64,000 nt of DNA, taken from Apostichopus japonicus (lineage: Eukaryota; Echinodermata; Holothuroidea; Aspidochirotida; Stichopodidae). This document shows, piece by piece, positions 36,901 through 44,082 of the stretch (positions within the stretch are counted from its first letter, which is position 1; every line of letters starts with the position of its first letter). Both the position numbers and the translations under genes were made by a program. The stretch spans positions 2,633,001-2,697,000 of the forward strand of contig NC_092574.1 of NCBI RefSeq assembly GCF_037975245.1. The letters are read 5' to 3'. Below the pieces are notes generated by a model. The model did no database searches and was not told where the DNA came from. It was given only the letters and a program-made list of their open reading frames with translations.

Positions 36901-38462
36901 AAGGATTTTGGATCCAAATTCATCTAAGGTCATTAGAGGTCAAAACCTGGAAATCTTGAAAACAGTCTGTTAAGTGATCTGGAGTGCTCATTCTTTGATT
37001 TATTTTGATGAAACTTATTACATGCCATTGTGTGAAACCTTGAAAATGTATCTGCTCTTTCCCAGAGCAACCCATGTTCATGAAACTTGGACACAATGTT
37101 CTTTGGATGTTGCACTACTTTTGATAACTGGGAAGTGAAGGTCAAAGGTCATTTGGGGGTCACTACAGGAAATTATGTGAAAACCTTCAAAATGTATCTG
37201 GTTGAAAAGAAAAGTTCTTGAAAGTTAATTGGTGATTTCGTACCATATAATGTTAGGTACATTGGGATGCAAGGGACATGCATTAATTCAACATTAGAAT
37301 GTACATCCTCACTGGAACAATATTCACTTTAACTCAGATTTGAACTGTTTGAACTACTGCATCATTGGTGCTCTAGTATATTCAAGTTGAATTGTTCTTA
37401 TGATTTGCAAACTTTATGTACTTTTGGCAGATGACAAAAGTCATGTTGAAATCTGTTCAAACGTTGTCAAAAGATTGGTTTGTCAACAGATGGATATGAC
37501 ATGTGGTTATAATTAGTACAATATTCCTGTTGGTTTTAGTGTGGTTCAACGGATAATTGAGGTTAGTATAGAAAAGAGTGAATATCGCAAGTCATATATC
37601 TGATGCACCTTAACTTGGACAAAGTTTGTATAATGTATATCTAAGGTTCTTTGGTCTTCTCATTTACAACATTTCCAAGTTTGGCAGTGGTCAAAGGTCA
37701 TTTAAGGTCAACAAAGGTATTTTCTTCGGTAAAGTAGTGGATTCGGAAATGTTTCATTCCAGCCCAAAGCAAATTAATCGTTTGTAATGGTTTGCAACAA
37801 TTGAGCATGTCACATTAATATTTACTGGCAGGAACATCAGAAACTCCAAATGGAATTGGAGGAAGTGAGATCCTTAGTAAATTATTGGAGAGTGCAGAAA
37901 AGGAATACTATGTGAGACAACAGGAAGAGGCCTTTGAGGATGACAAAGAATCAACTCTGACCAGAAACAGGTAATTAAAGACATTTAGAGGAAACCAATT
38001 ACCAAAGTTAACCACTACACTGACAACTTGAAATCTTGTTACAGTGTAAGCTACCCATGATCCTTACTTTAGAGATCAAATTCTTCAAACTTTGTAAACA
38101 CAAAAACCTCTAAAAAAAAAACTTAGATACACTTCAAACTTTGGTGTGTAGAGTCACCATAGTGAGTAATTATTTGTGGAGGTCCAAGTTCATGGCAGGT
38201 CGCTGACGTCAAAGTCTGAAAACTTCAAACCAGCTGTTGAAATGATCACCATAGGTGTAACAGATGGAAACTAGACTCTCACAGAAATACTTGCTGTATT
38301 CAATATGGAGTATCCACTGCCAAGTGTAGGATCTGTTTAAGTTGCTGAGATATTACTGTTAGACATACATCATACATATATCACAAACTTTGAGATGCTC
38401 TCTCTCCTTACCTCTTTAGGGATGCCAAAAATCACAAGGTGGAAGAAAGCACCGACCTCTGA
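6898..38462 (+). CDS. WWC1/kibra-like: KIBRA/WWC family protein, 21 exons, 5'-partial (987 aa visible)
   Basis: KIBRA/WWC proteins are cortical scaffolds of the Hippo pathway that act with Merlin and Lats/Warts upstream of Yki/YAP and bind aPKC. Seen here: a second WW domain (residues about 15-43, LPFGWEEAHDP then YYINHVKQYNQLEDPR) lacking the second Trp, as in family WW2; coiled-coil segments (about 45-245 and 245-356); Ser-rich linkers; the marker VSAAVSNESMTADSGVYE (about 596-614); a C2 region (about 620-760); RSKTF and LNRSESDSSTLSRK (about 840-880), which match the aPKC-binding neighbourhood; a short C-terminal coiled coil (895-927); and the C-terminus STDL. All 20 introns are GT-AG and phases chain without a stop across 2965 nt. 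Human KIBRA is about 1113 aa, so little beyond WW1 is missing. Domain order and near-identical motifs make the family call firm; which vertebrate paralogue it matches is not resolvable by eye. Confidence 0.95.
8091..8215 (+). repeat. Dispersed direct repeat, copy 2
   Basis: Second copy of the 5970-6090 segment, with small insertions (GGCCTTTCTC..CATCACTTCAAG). It lies in KIBRA intron 1 of the window. Confidence 0.6.
8854..8922 (+). CDS. WWC1/kibra-like: KIBRA exon 2 (WW2, first part)
   Basis: Encodes LPFGWEEAHDPVLGCYYINHVK. This has the first Trp and the aromatic triplet of a WW domain. Acceptor tctacag, donor gtaagt, phase 1 in and out. Confidence 0.95.
9690..10410 (+). repeat. AGGTCA-rich dispersed repeat
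   Basis: Same family as at 5260. It starts with GGTATCGATGATAATCGTAA and TCATGCAGGCGGATGAGTGT, then degenerate units with ACACGATATCTCAAGAAGG and GGAGGTCAAA. The AGGTCA sites here are imperfect. Confidence 0.6.
10725..10855 (+). CDS. WWC1/kibra-like: KIBRA exon 3 (WW2 end and start of coiled coil)
   Basis: Continues QYNQLEDPRSQWRTEQ and then a coiled-coil run with AQEIRDVKEQRLQLAENE. It aligns to human IEDPRVQWRREQEHMLKDYL and KQQRLELAQQE. Leu replaces the second WW-domain Trp. Acceptor cctgtag, donor gtatga. Confidence 0.95.
11769..11817 (+). CDS. WWC1/kibra-like: KIBRA exon 4 (coiled coil)
   Basis: Short 49-nt exon reading VQHLDKQLSEWHSRTS, with heptad-like spacing. It aligns with human YQQLHAVWE. 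Acceptor ttgacag, donor gtaagt, phase 0 in and 1 out. Confidence 0.9.
12059..13046. mobile_element. Fold-back / MITE-like element with about 95-bp terminal inverted repeats
   Basis: Left end (12059-12157) starts GGTCACTTCGCCCAACAACC and repeats a TTTCGCCCAACCAGC.TGGTCA unit. The right end (12955-13046) is its inverted counterpart, ending GTTGGGCGAAGTGACC. Between them are internal direct repeats (AACAAAGGGGAATCGGT twice, AACAATTCC.GAACGTTTCC three times, CCTAACCCCTAAAACACTGA twice). There is no transposase. No clear target duplication was seen. Confidence 0.75.
13375..13504 (+). CDS. WWC1/kibra-like: KIBRA exon 5 (conserved YDPDILKAEIA block)
   Basis: Contains SSGSTRYDPDILKAEIANA and RQRVLNIRKEIQHV. 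This is nearly the family signature YDPEILKAEIATAKSRV. Acceptor attgtag, donor gtgagt. Confidence 0.95.
13510..14400 (+). repeat. AGGTCA-rich dispersed repeat, several tandem units
   Basis: At least five degenerate units fill most of the intron between KIBRA exons 5 and 6. Each has CACAATATCTC.., a gtagaagaacccta step and GGTCAAAGGTCATCTGAGGT. A perfect DR1 half-site pair lies at 13971-13983. Confidence 0.65.
14881..15010 (+). CDS. WWC1/kibra-like: KIBRA exon 6 (coiled coil)
   Basis: Reads LDSNETQVFDRAQQSRTRAL then LEEAKAVRKSFSIGAG, matching the family region QAVLRETKAIKKAI. The acceptor cttgtag is good. The donor AAG|gttttt is weak and sits in a T-rich run. Reading through it stays open for about 25 codons before a stop. 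Confidence 0.88.
17110..17291 (+). CDS. WWC1/kibra-like: KIBRA exon 7 (Ser-rich linker, NLRYEESKRR)
   Basis: Starts PLADKTGRYYSS, runs through a Ser/Gln-rich linker and ends in KLNLRYEESKRR, the counterpart of human VRLRLRYEEAKRR. Acceptor tttgcag, donor gtacaa, phase 0 in and 2 out. Confidence 0.93.
18171..18416 (+). CDS. WWC1/kibra-like: KIBRA exon 8 (second coiled coil)
   Basis: Encodes a strong coiled coil: QIKMAELESQQ, LIQEKEELLKELKNAQRH and IQRLQENIDQVEKEI. It aligns to human ILINEKEELLKEM. Acceptor ctactgtag. The donor gtggag is non-consensus but phase-correct. Confidence 0.93.
19100..21655. repeat. Minisatellite, 39-bp unit, about 65 copies
   Basis: Unit GCTGATAGCTAATGTGTGAT / GTAGAGACTGATTGTAAAG. 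Copies are near-identical, with a few short units and substitutions. It lies in the KIBRA intron between exons 8 and 9. Minus-strand open frames here exist because 39 is divisible by 3. Confidence 0.98.
21899..21988 (+). CDS. WWC1/kibra-like: KIBRA exon 9 (end of second coiled coil)
   Basis: Reads TSLNDEKRRLAQQLSETTRQ then ANVLESKLRR, matching human KRNQLVRELEEATRQVATLHSQL. It follows directly after the 39-bp minisatellite intron. Acceptor gataacag lacks a clean pyrimidine tract; donor gtaaga. Confidence 0.93.
23472..23646 (+). CDS. WWC1/kibra-like: KIBRA exon 10 (Ser/Gly-rich low-complexity segment)
   Basis: Encodes SLSVSTLSSSSSRGSLGPSS and SHGSLASSKGSINSALSQ, the counterpart of the SLSSGSSPGSLTSSRGSL stretch of human KIBRA. 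It is probably phosphorylated in life, as that linker is in the family; that is inference. Acceptor attgtag, donor gtaatc. Confidence 0.92.
23742..24243 (+). CDS. WWC1/kibra-like: KIBRA exon 11 (large central exon)
   Basis: At 502 nt this is the largest exon. It includes KVSMVSLSSRSSLSSISPPS, matching human MTSLSPRSSLSSPSPPCSP, which is a proline-directed phosphorylation-rich stretch in the family. The second half (TIAEYIASVEQGRQL and following) has no clear human counterpart. Acceptor tgttacag, donor gtcagt. Confidence 0.93.
24279..24345 (+). repeat. About 68-bp direct repeat flanking the SINE, left copy
   Basis: Shares TACCTGAGCATAGCAATACA and GTGATTAAT.AGGATTGCACTGTACCT with 24687-24753 on the other side of the SINE. 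Confidence 0.8.
24380..24687 (+). mobile_element. tRNA-derived SINE
   Basis: The head has an A-box-like TTGCCTGAGTGGATAAATG and a B box GGTTCGATACC. The spacing fits a type II (Ser/Leu-like) tRNA. An unrelated body of about 200 bp and an ATT-rich tail (TTATTATTATT) follow. It lies in the intron between KIBRA exons 11 and 12. It is not a functional tRNA, because the acceptor stem does not pair after the B box. Confidence 0.75.
24687..24753 (+). repeat. About 68-bp direct repeat flanking the SINE, right copy
   Basis: Right-hand partner of the 24279-24345 repeat, with a few mismatches. Far longer than a normal SINE target duplication. Confidence 0.8.
24950..25064 (+). CDS. WWC1/kibra-like: KIBRA exon 12 (VSAAVSNES signature)
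   Basis: Reads NIQRQPDQPTSHSQG then VSAAVSNESMTADSGVYE, nearly identical to human VSAAVSDESVAGDSGVYE. This signature leads into the C2 domain. Acceptor catccag, donor gtcagt. Confidence 0.95.
25238..25250 (+). promoter_or_regulatory. Perfect DR1 sequence in a dispersed repeat
   Basis: AGGTCA-A-AGGTCA, the consensus for RXR/HNF4-type nuclear receptors. Function is only inferred from the match. Confidence 0.3.
25250..26710 (+). mobile_element. Dispersed repeat / probable DNA transposon remnant, copy B
   Basis: Aligns along its length with copy A (560-1900) and in part with the hAT element at 50319-51670. It may begin at CAGGGCAGTG (about 25263). It fills the intron between KIBRA exons 12 and 13. 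A short open frame at 26531-26719 shares DFQQTNVFF, GLLSQLKGI and HLRGN with one in copy A, which may be a decayed coding relic. No intact transposase is visible. Confidence 0.6.
26751..26864 (+). CDS. WWC1/kibra-like: KIBRA exon 13 (C2 domain, first strands)
   Basis: Encodes SEIQLEFLYRLQDASLTITL then DCLRNLSVIWPLGPSHIW, corresponding to human TRIQIALKYDEKNKQFAILIIQLSNLSALL. The intron before it holds a dispersed-repeat copy that ends about 50 bp upstream. Acceptor ttttctag, donor gtaagt. Confidence 0.92.
27624..27825 (+). CDS. WWC1/kibra-like: KIBRA exon 14 (C2 domain core)
   Basis: Reads CFLKGNLNLGSSVPTVELRT and then KVKVNVTREQLCEASLQLLI, ending GGGQEECV. The end matches human HLEECLGG of the C2 region. 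Acceptor cttgcag, donor gtaagt, phase 2 in and 0 out. Confidence 0.92.
28037..29313. repeat. Minisatellite, 41-bp unit, about 31 copies
   Basis: Unit GCATCTGCCTGACATGTCAT / TTTACTTGTGTTACTGTAATA, highly uniform. It fills most of the intron between KIBRA exons 14 and 15 and ends about 125 bp before exon 15. Confidence 0.98.
29437..29544 (+). CDS. WWC1/kibra-like: KIBRA exon 15 (C2 domain end)
   Basis: Encodes GGVGIGLARLLMCPDQALKQ then SYAIQSLLPPSPDVTQ, in the place of human GGAQISLAEVC and WYNLLSY. Acceptor ttgtag, donor gtatgt. Confidence 0.9.
30413..30513 (+). CDS. WWC1/kibra-like: KIBRA exon 16 (its 3' end seeds the 66-bp array)
   Basis: Reads ACRQVSELLESARLKLEKHP then EYISSEGAGIHIDG, aligning with human VSALLEQTAVELEKRQE. 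The acceptor atcatcag has a poor pyrimidine tract; a second AG eight bases on (30420) would bring in a stop, so the first is preferred. The donor gtgagt lies inside the first unit of a tandem array that repeats this exon end and donor about 23 times. Confidence 0.88.
30479..31990. repeat. Minisatellite, 66-bp unit, about 23 copies, spanning an exon-intron junction
   Basis: Each unit contains CAGCAGTGAGGGTGCTGGCA / TCCACATTGATGG, which is the end of KIBRA exon 16, then GTGAGTAGTAGTACTGTAGG / ATTAAAATGCTAT, the start of its intron. The first unit overlaps the exon itself. Three or four units are 3-6 bp shorter. A 538-codon minus-strand open frame across it is an artefact of the 66-bp period. 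Confidence 0.98.
32213..32405 (+). CDS. WWC1/kibra-like: KIBRA exon 17 (RSKTF / YVCK block)
   Basis: Contains GRSNLVVRSKTFTSCSQPQ and KEQYVCK, matching human [21 protein letters not shown]. The last part of the exon is copied 64 bp further on, inside the intron. Acceptor ctcttcag, donor gtgagt. Confidence 0.94.
32350..32447 (+). repeat. Two-copy tandem duplication across the exon 17 donor
   Basis: AAAGACATTTACTTCTTGTA / GCCAACCACAGCT occurs at 32351 inside exon 17 and again at 32415 in the following intron, an offset of 64 bp. The second copy lacks the donor. Confidence 0.9.
32909..33402. repeat. Minisatellite, 27-bp unit, about 18 copies
   Basis: Unit CAGTTAGTGACAGTCTTGGG / TTGTGTC, with TTATTGACAG and TTAGTGGCAG variants. 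It lies in the intron between KIBRA exons 17 and 18. Open frames on both strands result from the 27-bp period. Confidence 0.97.
33672..33734 (+). CDS. WWC1/kibra-like: KIBRA exon 18 (LNRSESDSSTLSRK)
   Basis: A 63-nt exon reading LNRSESDSSTLSRKNSSRRK plus Val. It is almost identical to human LNRSDSDSSTLSKK, next to the aPKC-binding site. It lies between the 27-bp and 48-bp minisatellite introns. Acceptor tttgtag, donor gtaagt. Confidence 0.95.
33873..35925. repeat. Minisatellite, 48-bp unit, about 43 copies, abutting a 3' splice site
   Basis: Unit CAGTGTTGTAGTCAGTCCTA / TTACTCTTTGTCTTGTGTGC / ATATAATG. It lies in the intron between KIBRA exons 18 and 19, and its last partial unit runs into the acceptor of exon 19. 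The 692-codon minus-strand and several plus-strand open frames reflect a 48-bp period without stops. Confidence 0.98.
35939..36080 (+). CDS. WWC1/kibra-like: KIBRA exon 19 (C-terminal coiled coil)
   Basis: Reads SEGSPPSSSNSSQYHQTDTY then KQRRKQLGQEIDKLREIKK and MEQAKQAG, matching human LTQEISVLKELKEQLEQAKSHG. Its acceptor ttcttcag directly abuts the last partial unit of the 48-bp array. Donor gtaaat. Confidence 0.94.
36598..36692. repeat. CATC/CCAT-rich simple repeat
   Basis: Runs of CCATCCATCC and CATCCCATC in the intron between KIBRA exons 19 and 20. Low-complexity sequence. Confidence 0.6.
36695..37170 (+). repeat. AGGTCA-rich dispersed repeat
   Basis: Degenerate units with GATGAAACTTG.ACACAATGTT and GTCAAAGGTCATTT.GGGG. 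A perfect DR1 lies at 37139-37151. It is in the intron between KIBRA exons 19 and 20. Confidence 0.55.
37832..37970 (+). CDS. WWC1/kibra-like: KIBRA exon 20 (C-terminal region)
   Basis: Encodes GTSETPNGIGGSEILSKLLE then SAEKEYYVRQQEEAFEDD. It lies where human KIBRA has WLREDERFRLLLRMLEKRQ, but similarity is weak. Acceptor actggcag, donor gtaatt, phase 1 in and 2 out. Confidence 0.88.
38420..38462 (+). CDS. WWC1/kibra-like: KIBRA exon 21 (terminal exon, stop TGA)
   Basis: Reads DAKNHKVEESTDL followed by TGA at 38460-38462. The last residues S-T-D-L fit a class I PDZ ligand. Human KIBRA ends ADDV, also a PDZ-type tail. The acceptor cctctttag has a good pyrimidine tract. Confidence 0.85.
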
Positions 38463-39590
38463 GGGTGGAACCAAATCAACAGACAGGTTAACTTGAGCAT
38501 TTTACCAACAGTACTGTAGCAGGCTATTTTGTATTCACCAGAATTGATATTATTCATTCATTTTTTATGATAAGTTGTTTTTATTGGGAGGGGGGGGGGG
38601 GGGCATGGTGGAGTATACTGCCACTCGATGAAAAGTAGGTGAGAAAAGATGATGTTCATCCATGTTCATGTAGTCTTTGTATTCAAGCAACTTGTTTGAA
38701 AATCATCAGCAGAATGAGGAATTTTGCATACTTATTTACCAAGATATTAGAAGGGAAACCAAAGGTTCATTTGTCAGAGTGGCTGGAAACACACAAACCG
38801 TTATGTGATCTCAAATAGCATGTTTGGAAAGGACAGATTATGTTTGATATCATCAGATGCTGCCCTGTTGCTTAAAGGAAGCTGAAACTATGAATTATTT
38901 TTCACTTCACAGCTATATATTGCCAACTACTCTGAGCATTTCATAACTATCCACTATTGAAGAAGACACATACAAAACATTAAATGATACATGCTACCTG
39001 TTGATATTATGTGTATTAACCTTAAATGTGTATTGTCTAACACATATAATAATGTAATGCTTTTATTTATTTCATTGGCAAACACACAATTATTTGCCTT
39101 ATGTGATTGTTCTGGTAACAGTTCAGGGGATTGTGGTAACACACCCAATAGTGGCAAAGTCGATGTAAAATGCAGCTTGATATCTTGTCCTACTTTGAAT
39201 TCTTTTCCTGGTATAATAAAAGTAAATGATGATTTCCATAAAGTTAAAACTATCCTTTATCATAGTGTTGAACCATTTAAGGTCAACCAGCCTTTGACTG
39301 CATGTGTACATTATGCATGTGTACATTATCATGATCCAAAGAATTCTTGAGCGCTTCCTTTTGTAAAGTCTGATAACCTTTACACTAATTGTGTTGATAT
39401 ATGGGTTTTATTTGCTTTGTATTCTCTGAGAATGTATTCCTGTTGAAGTTGTAAATATATGATATTATAAACATACCTTCTATAATATTCACAAACAAAT
39501 GTACATATGTATATGATGTAAATATGTTCATATTGTGTGAGGGAGATGGGAAAGAATATTTTGAATAAAACATAGACATGTTTGTTTCAT
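38463..39590 (+). other. KIBRA 3'UTR with poly(A) signal
   Basis: Non-coding sequence after the KIBRA stop. A canonical AATAAA at 39564-39569 is followed about 20 bp later by a GT-rich stretch (tttgttctgtgctg), as expected for a cleavage site near 39590. A poly-G tract lies at about 38587-38603. The end point is inferred. Confidence 0.6.
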
Positions 39591-41600
39591 TTGTTCTGTG
39601 CTGTTTGATTAGTCTTTTTTGGACTTCCTCCTGGAATAGTTTGCGCGGTCATATTACTGTGTAACCCCCAGTTTGTGATGAGCTTTGCTACCATATGACA
39701 GGGGTGGGGGGAGGGCAGGGTAAAGCTTATTTTATTTTCTTCAGTAAATGTATAACTCAATCATTACATCCCAACCCTGTGAAGTTGCCTCCCCATCATG
39801 CCATGGTAAGGCAACAAGAACGCAATATTTGGGTGTGTTATCTCTAGTCAATACTTCAGTCACATTTTTCGTTTCGATGTAAATCGTAACCTTAGCAATC
39901 ACAATGGCAAGTGTGTATGTATGTGTGTGATGCCTTGTTTGTAAACAACACATCTAAAGGGGAAAGTTGGATCTATTGAGTGCTGGATTAAGGTATGGGC
40001 TTCAGGAGCTGTAGCCCAGGGGCTGTAGCCCAGGGGCTTCTGCCAGCTGGAGGGCCTCCAGAGATAAAGTGAAATATTATTTCATTTGTGAATGCAGAAT
40101 CATAGGCCTCCAAATTATTTTTTCAATTGTTTTTTTTCCCCTTCTGAAAATATTACTGGGCCTCACAGTACCTGTAACCCAGGGCCCTATATGTATCATT
40201 GCAATTGATATGGTGATGTAACTACATAGTACATGTTCTTTGCAACAACAATTAGACAGGTCTACATTTTACCATCTGGGCCCATGATTCCATGCATGGG
40301 CCCAAATTTTCTTTCCACTTCAAATGCTTTTTGGGATACATTCTTTGAGCCTGAATTTGAGAGGCCCAATATTCTTGGGACCATTTGGGCCCACCTTTCT
40401 TGAGGTTCAATTTTTAAGACAAATGTATTATCCAGCAAATATTTTGGTGCAAAATTTTAGTGGGCCCAAGTTTTGGGGGAGGGGCCAAATGTTTAAAATT
40501 GCAATACCTCCACAACTTTTAAATTTGATGGTATCCAAACTTTGAATAAAGTTGTTGGTTAATAGGTGGTACATGTAGGCCTACATTTTAGGGAACATCC
40601 TGGCCCCAAAATATTCCATGTGCATGTTTGGGCTGGGTTGGCCAAACATTCTTCCACCTATAATGGCCTGAATTTGTGGGGCCTAATATTTTTGGGGCCA
40701 CATATATTGGACTTAGATTTGAGGGGGGGCAGCAAATAAATTTTGAGTCTCTTTGGATCGAATATTTTGGGACCATTTAGGAACAAAAATTGTTTAGCCC
40801 AAATTTTTGTGGGAGGGCCCAACATTGCTATAACTCCACAACCGTAAATAGGATTGTATCCAAACTTGGACAACAGTTGTTGGTTAATAGCTGGTACATG
40901 TGGGCCTAAATATGTTAGGCCCATTTTGGCCCAACATTTTGTCTGGCCCATTTTGGATAGTGCCATTGGGCTCTTTTGTTAGAATTTACTTACTGTTGGA
41001 ATGACTGACATATACAATACATTTGTTTTCTTTAAAGTGAGTGAAGACTTGCACACAAAGAAACGTCTGATGGCGGTTATCTGCCCTAGTTTCGAATGAG
41101 GTGTAACAAAAGTGTTAGACACAACCATCGATCCCAGAAAATACACACAGCTTGCTACCGTCGGTAATAAGATACTAGTGTACAGTCAATATACATGCAG
41201 CTACGGTCAATACCCACAACACAGTATACATAGCAGCGATGGACATCTCAGGTCCAGATAAAAGATAACAAAGGTATCACATTTCATTATTGTCTGCATT
41301 TTGTAACGACAAGAAAAATTTCATTTGCAAGCAACGCGCGGTTTGGGGGGAGTCTTCAAAGCCTTTATGCAAGGAACCATCATGCCCATTGGGCTCTTAT
41401 TATACTGTGTCATTAAATAGACTCAACATAACTGATTCCTGGTACCTTCCTTTATATGTTGCCGCATATAAATCAATAGATAATCCTCTTCATTTTGCTA
41501 TGAATATTAACATGTATGGCTCACCAAACATCGGAACCACTAAACGTTTCATTTTCTGGTGTTACTTGTTTAGTAGATTTAGATCATGCTGAGAACCACA
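39591..41600. other. Intergenic sequence with GGCCCA-rich duplication
   Basis: No gene recognised. About 39870-39960 is another fragment of the AGGTCA-type repeat (start TTCGATGTAAATCGTAACCT). Positions 40260-40975 hold two copies, about 340 bp apart, of a GGCCCAAATTTT-rich unit. Around 41050-41330 there is a CpG-bearing patch of unknown role. Confidence 0.5.
40260..40975. repeat. GGCCCA-rich duplicated unit
   Basis: CCACAAC..TAAAT and GTATCCAAACTT, then GTTGTTGGTTAATAG.TGGTACATGT, occur at about 40508-40580 and again at 40838-40905, with many GGGCCCA motifs in between. Confidence 0.7.
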
Positions 41601-41609
41601 ACCTTATAA

Positions 41610-42068
41610 TGGGGGGTCTCATCACAAGAACTTTGGTCCTTATAATGGAGGTCTCATCACAATAACTTTGGTACTTATAATGGGGGTCTCATCACAATAA
41701 CGTTGGTACTTATAATGGGGGTCTCATCACAATAACGTTGGTCCTTATAATGGGGGTCTCATCACAATAACTTTGGTCCTTAAAATGGGGGTCTCATCAC
41801 AATAACTTTGGTCCCTATAATGGGGGTCTCATCACAATAACTTTGGTACTTATAATGGGGGTCTCATCACAATAACGTTGGTACTTATAATGGGGGTCTC
41901 ATCACAATAACGTTGGTCCTTATAATGGGGGTCTCATCACAATAACTTTGGTCCTTAAAATGGGGGTCTCATCACAATAACTTTGGACCTTAAAATGGGG
42001 GTCTCATCACAATAACTTTGGTCCTTAAAATGGGGGTCTCATCACAATAACTTTGGTACTTATAATGG
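41610..42068. repeat. Minisatellite, 35-bp unit, about 13 copies
   Basis: Unit CTTATAATGGGGGTCTCATC / ACAATAACTTTGGTC, with ACGTTGG variants. Intergenic, between the ends of KIBRA and FBXL3. Confidence 0.97.
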
Positions 42069-42654
42069 TTGAGTGACAATGAAGGAGATACACCAAGGTT
42101 CAACAAGCACTTGTTTATTTTTATGGTTTAATTTATTTTTGGTTTGTTGATGATTTACAATATACGTTCAAGTAGGCCTACATATGCAGAAGAGTGTGAA
42201 CATATCACTGATGAATGTTCCACTAATCTCAACAATAAGACCCTGGCTCACATCTGACTGAAGGAAAACCATTCAAGAGGATAACATTTTATCTACACTT
42301 TACATATAATCATAAACTCATCACTTAGTTGGTAAGATTGCTGTAAAGTATTAATACACAACAATGGACCAGATGTTTCAGAAAGCTGTGACAGACACCG
42401 AATGTGAAACAAGCATAAATAGTCTCAGTTTATGGTGGGTACATTTTACACTTTCTACACACAATGTTAAAATACTAGATGATGCGTTACAGGAAGAATG
42501 TTCCAAACCTCAGTGCATTTTTAAATGATTCTTCTGAATATGACAGTGCACTCCAACTGTATGCTGTGCAATAAATAATGATTTGCATACAACATACTAA
42601 CATCTGGAGTTGTGCATTATGTCATGCTTTGATATTATTGAATGGTCTTGAGAG
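42069..42654. other. Intergenic sequence, nothing recognised
   Basis: AT-rich single-copy-looking sequence. No open frame with recognisable content, and no repeat apart from its flanks. Confidence 0.5.
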
Positions 42655-43160
42655 TAATGATCAATTCATCACAACAGTCTAAGAGGTAAGGATCAAACAT
42701 ATTCGTAATAGTTGTGAGAGTGAGACCTCAATTTATCCATAGCTATTGGTGTATTATCTGCCTAACATACTCACAACAGTCTTTGAGGTAAGGATCAAAC
42801 ATATTTGTAATAGTTGTGGGAGCGACACCTCAATGTATCCAAAGCTATTGGTGCGTAATCTGCTTAACATACTCACAACAGTCTAAGAGGTAAGGATCAA
42901 ACATATTTGTAATAGTTGTGAGAGTGACACCTCAATGTATCCAAAGCTATTGGTGCGTAATCTGCTTAACATACTCACAACAGTCTTAGAGGTAAGGATC
43001 AAACATATTCGTAATAGTTGTGAGAGTGACACCTCAATGTATCCATAGCTATTGGTGCGTAATCTGCTTAACATACAAATAACAGTCTTAGAGGTAAGGA
43101 TTAAACATAGACATTGTAGTAGTTGTGAGAGTGACACCTCAATGTATCCAAAGCTATCAG
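42655..43160. repeat. Tandem repeat, about 103-bp unit, about 5 copies
   Basis: Units share CTCACAACAGTCT..GAGGTA, AGGAT.AAACATATT.GTAATAG and CACCTCAATGTATCCA.AGCT. Copies differ by several substitutions, so this array is older or less homogenised than the intronic ones. Confidence 0.9.
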
Positions 43161-43905
43161 AAGTAATCTACTCAGAATACCCAAGTTTATTTCCCATTTC
43201 TCATCACCTTGTGTCTTCCAATGTTCAATGAAACTATCTTTTATAGTATACAAGTTTACCCAAAAAAAGACATGCATATTTTATCATTACTTCCTTAAAA
43301 TCTGTTAATACACATACATTTATGATTTTATGGAGCCATTACAGTGAGGACACTGACTGTTCCTATGTTCCACTTTGCGAATCAACCTTCAATTGTACAA
43401 TGGTTCTACAAGTATGAACAATGTCAATTGTTATTATTCAAATGTAGTTAGATTTGCTCACAAATTTGTCAAAATGTGTATAACAAATGTTTTTACATTG
43501 GCAGCAATTTAAGGATCTTACATATATAAGACAATTGCTATTTTTTGTTGACCTTTAAGCAGAACTTGCTAATGGATTCATGGATTAACATAACCAATAA
43601 CCCACTCATAAGGTGGACATTTCATTCAGTAACAAGGCACTAAGTACTTAACCTAGACCCACAATACTCCTCTAGTGCATGTACCTTATCCTTGCATACT
43701 TTGCATATAATTAGGGCCGGACGTTGTTGTAGTTACCAGACATATTGTACAATGAACTGTTTGACCTGATTTGAAATTCATGCATGGTATTATATTGATA
43801 GATGGCTACAATTTTTTTTTCAATTTTTTTAAATCTTTGGTGAAACAATCCAAGCATTATTCTGTTGTCAGATGCCAATCGTGACATCCTGGAAAATGTA
43901 ATTTA
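43161..43905. other. Intergenic sequence, nothing recognised
   Basis: AT-rich. No coding signal and no repeat structure were seen. Confidence 0.5.
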
Positions 43906-44082
43906 AACATGCCTTATCATCCTATTTGTAGAGTTATTTGAACATGTCATATCATCCTATTTGTATAGTTATTTGAACACGTCATATCATCCTATTTGTA
44001 TAGTTATTTGAACATGTCATATCATCCTATTTGTATAGTTATTTGAACATGTCATATCATCCTATTTGTATAGTTATTTGAA
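43906..44082. repeat. Tandem repeat, 35-bp unit, 5 copies
   Basis: Unit ATTTGAACATGTCATATCAT / CCTATTTGTATAGTT. The first copy diverges slightly. Confidence 0.95.
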
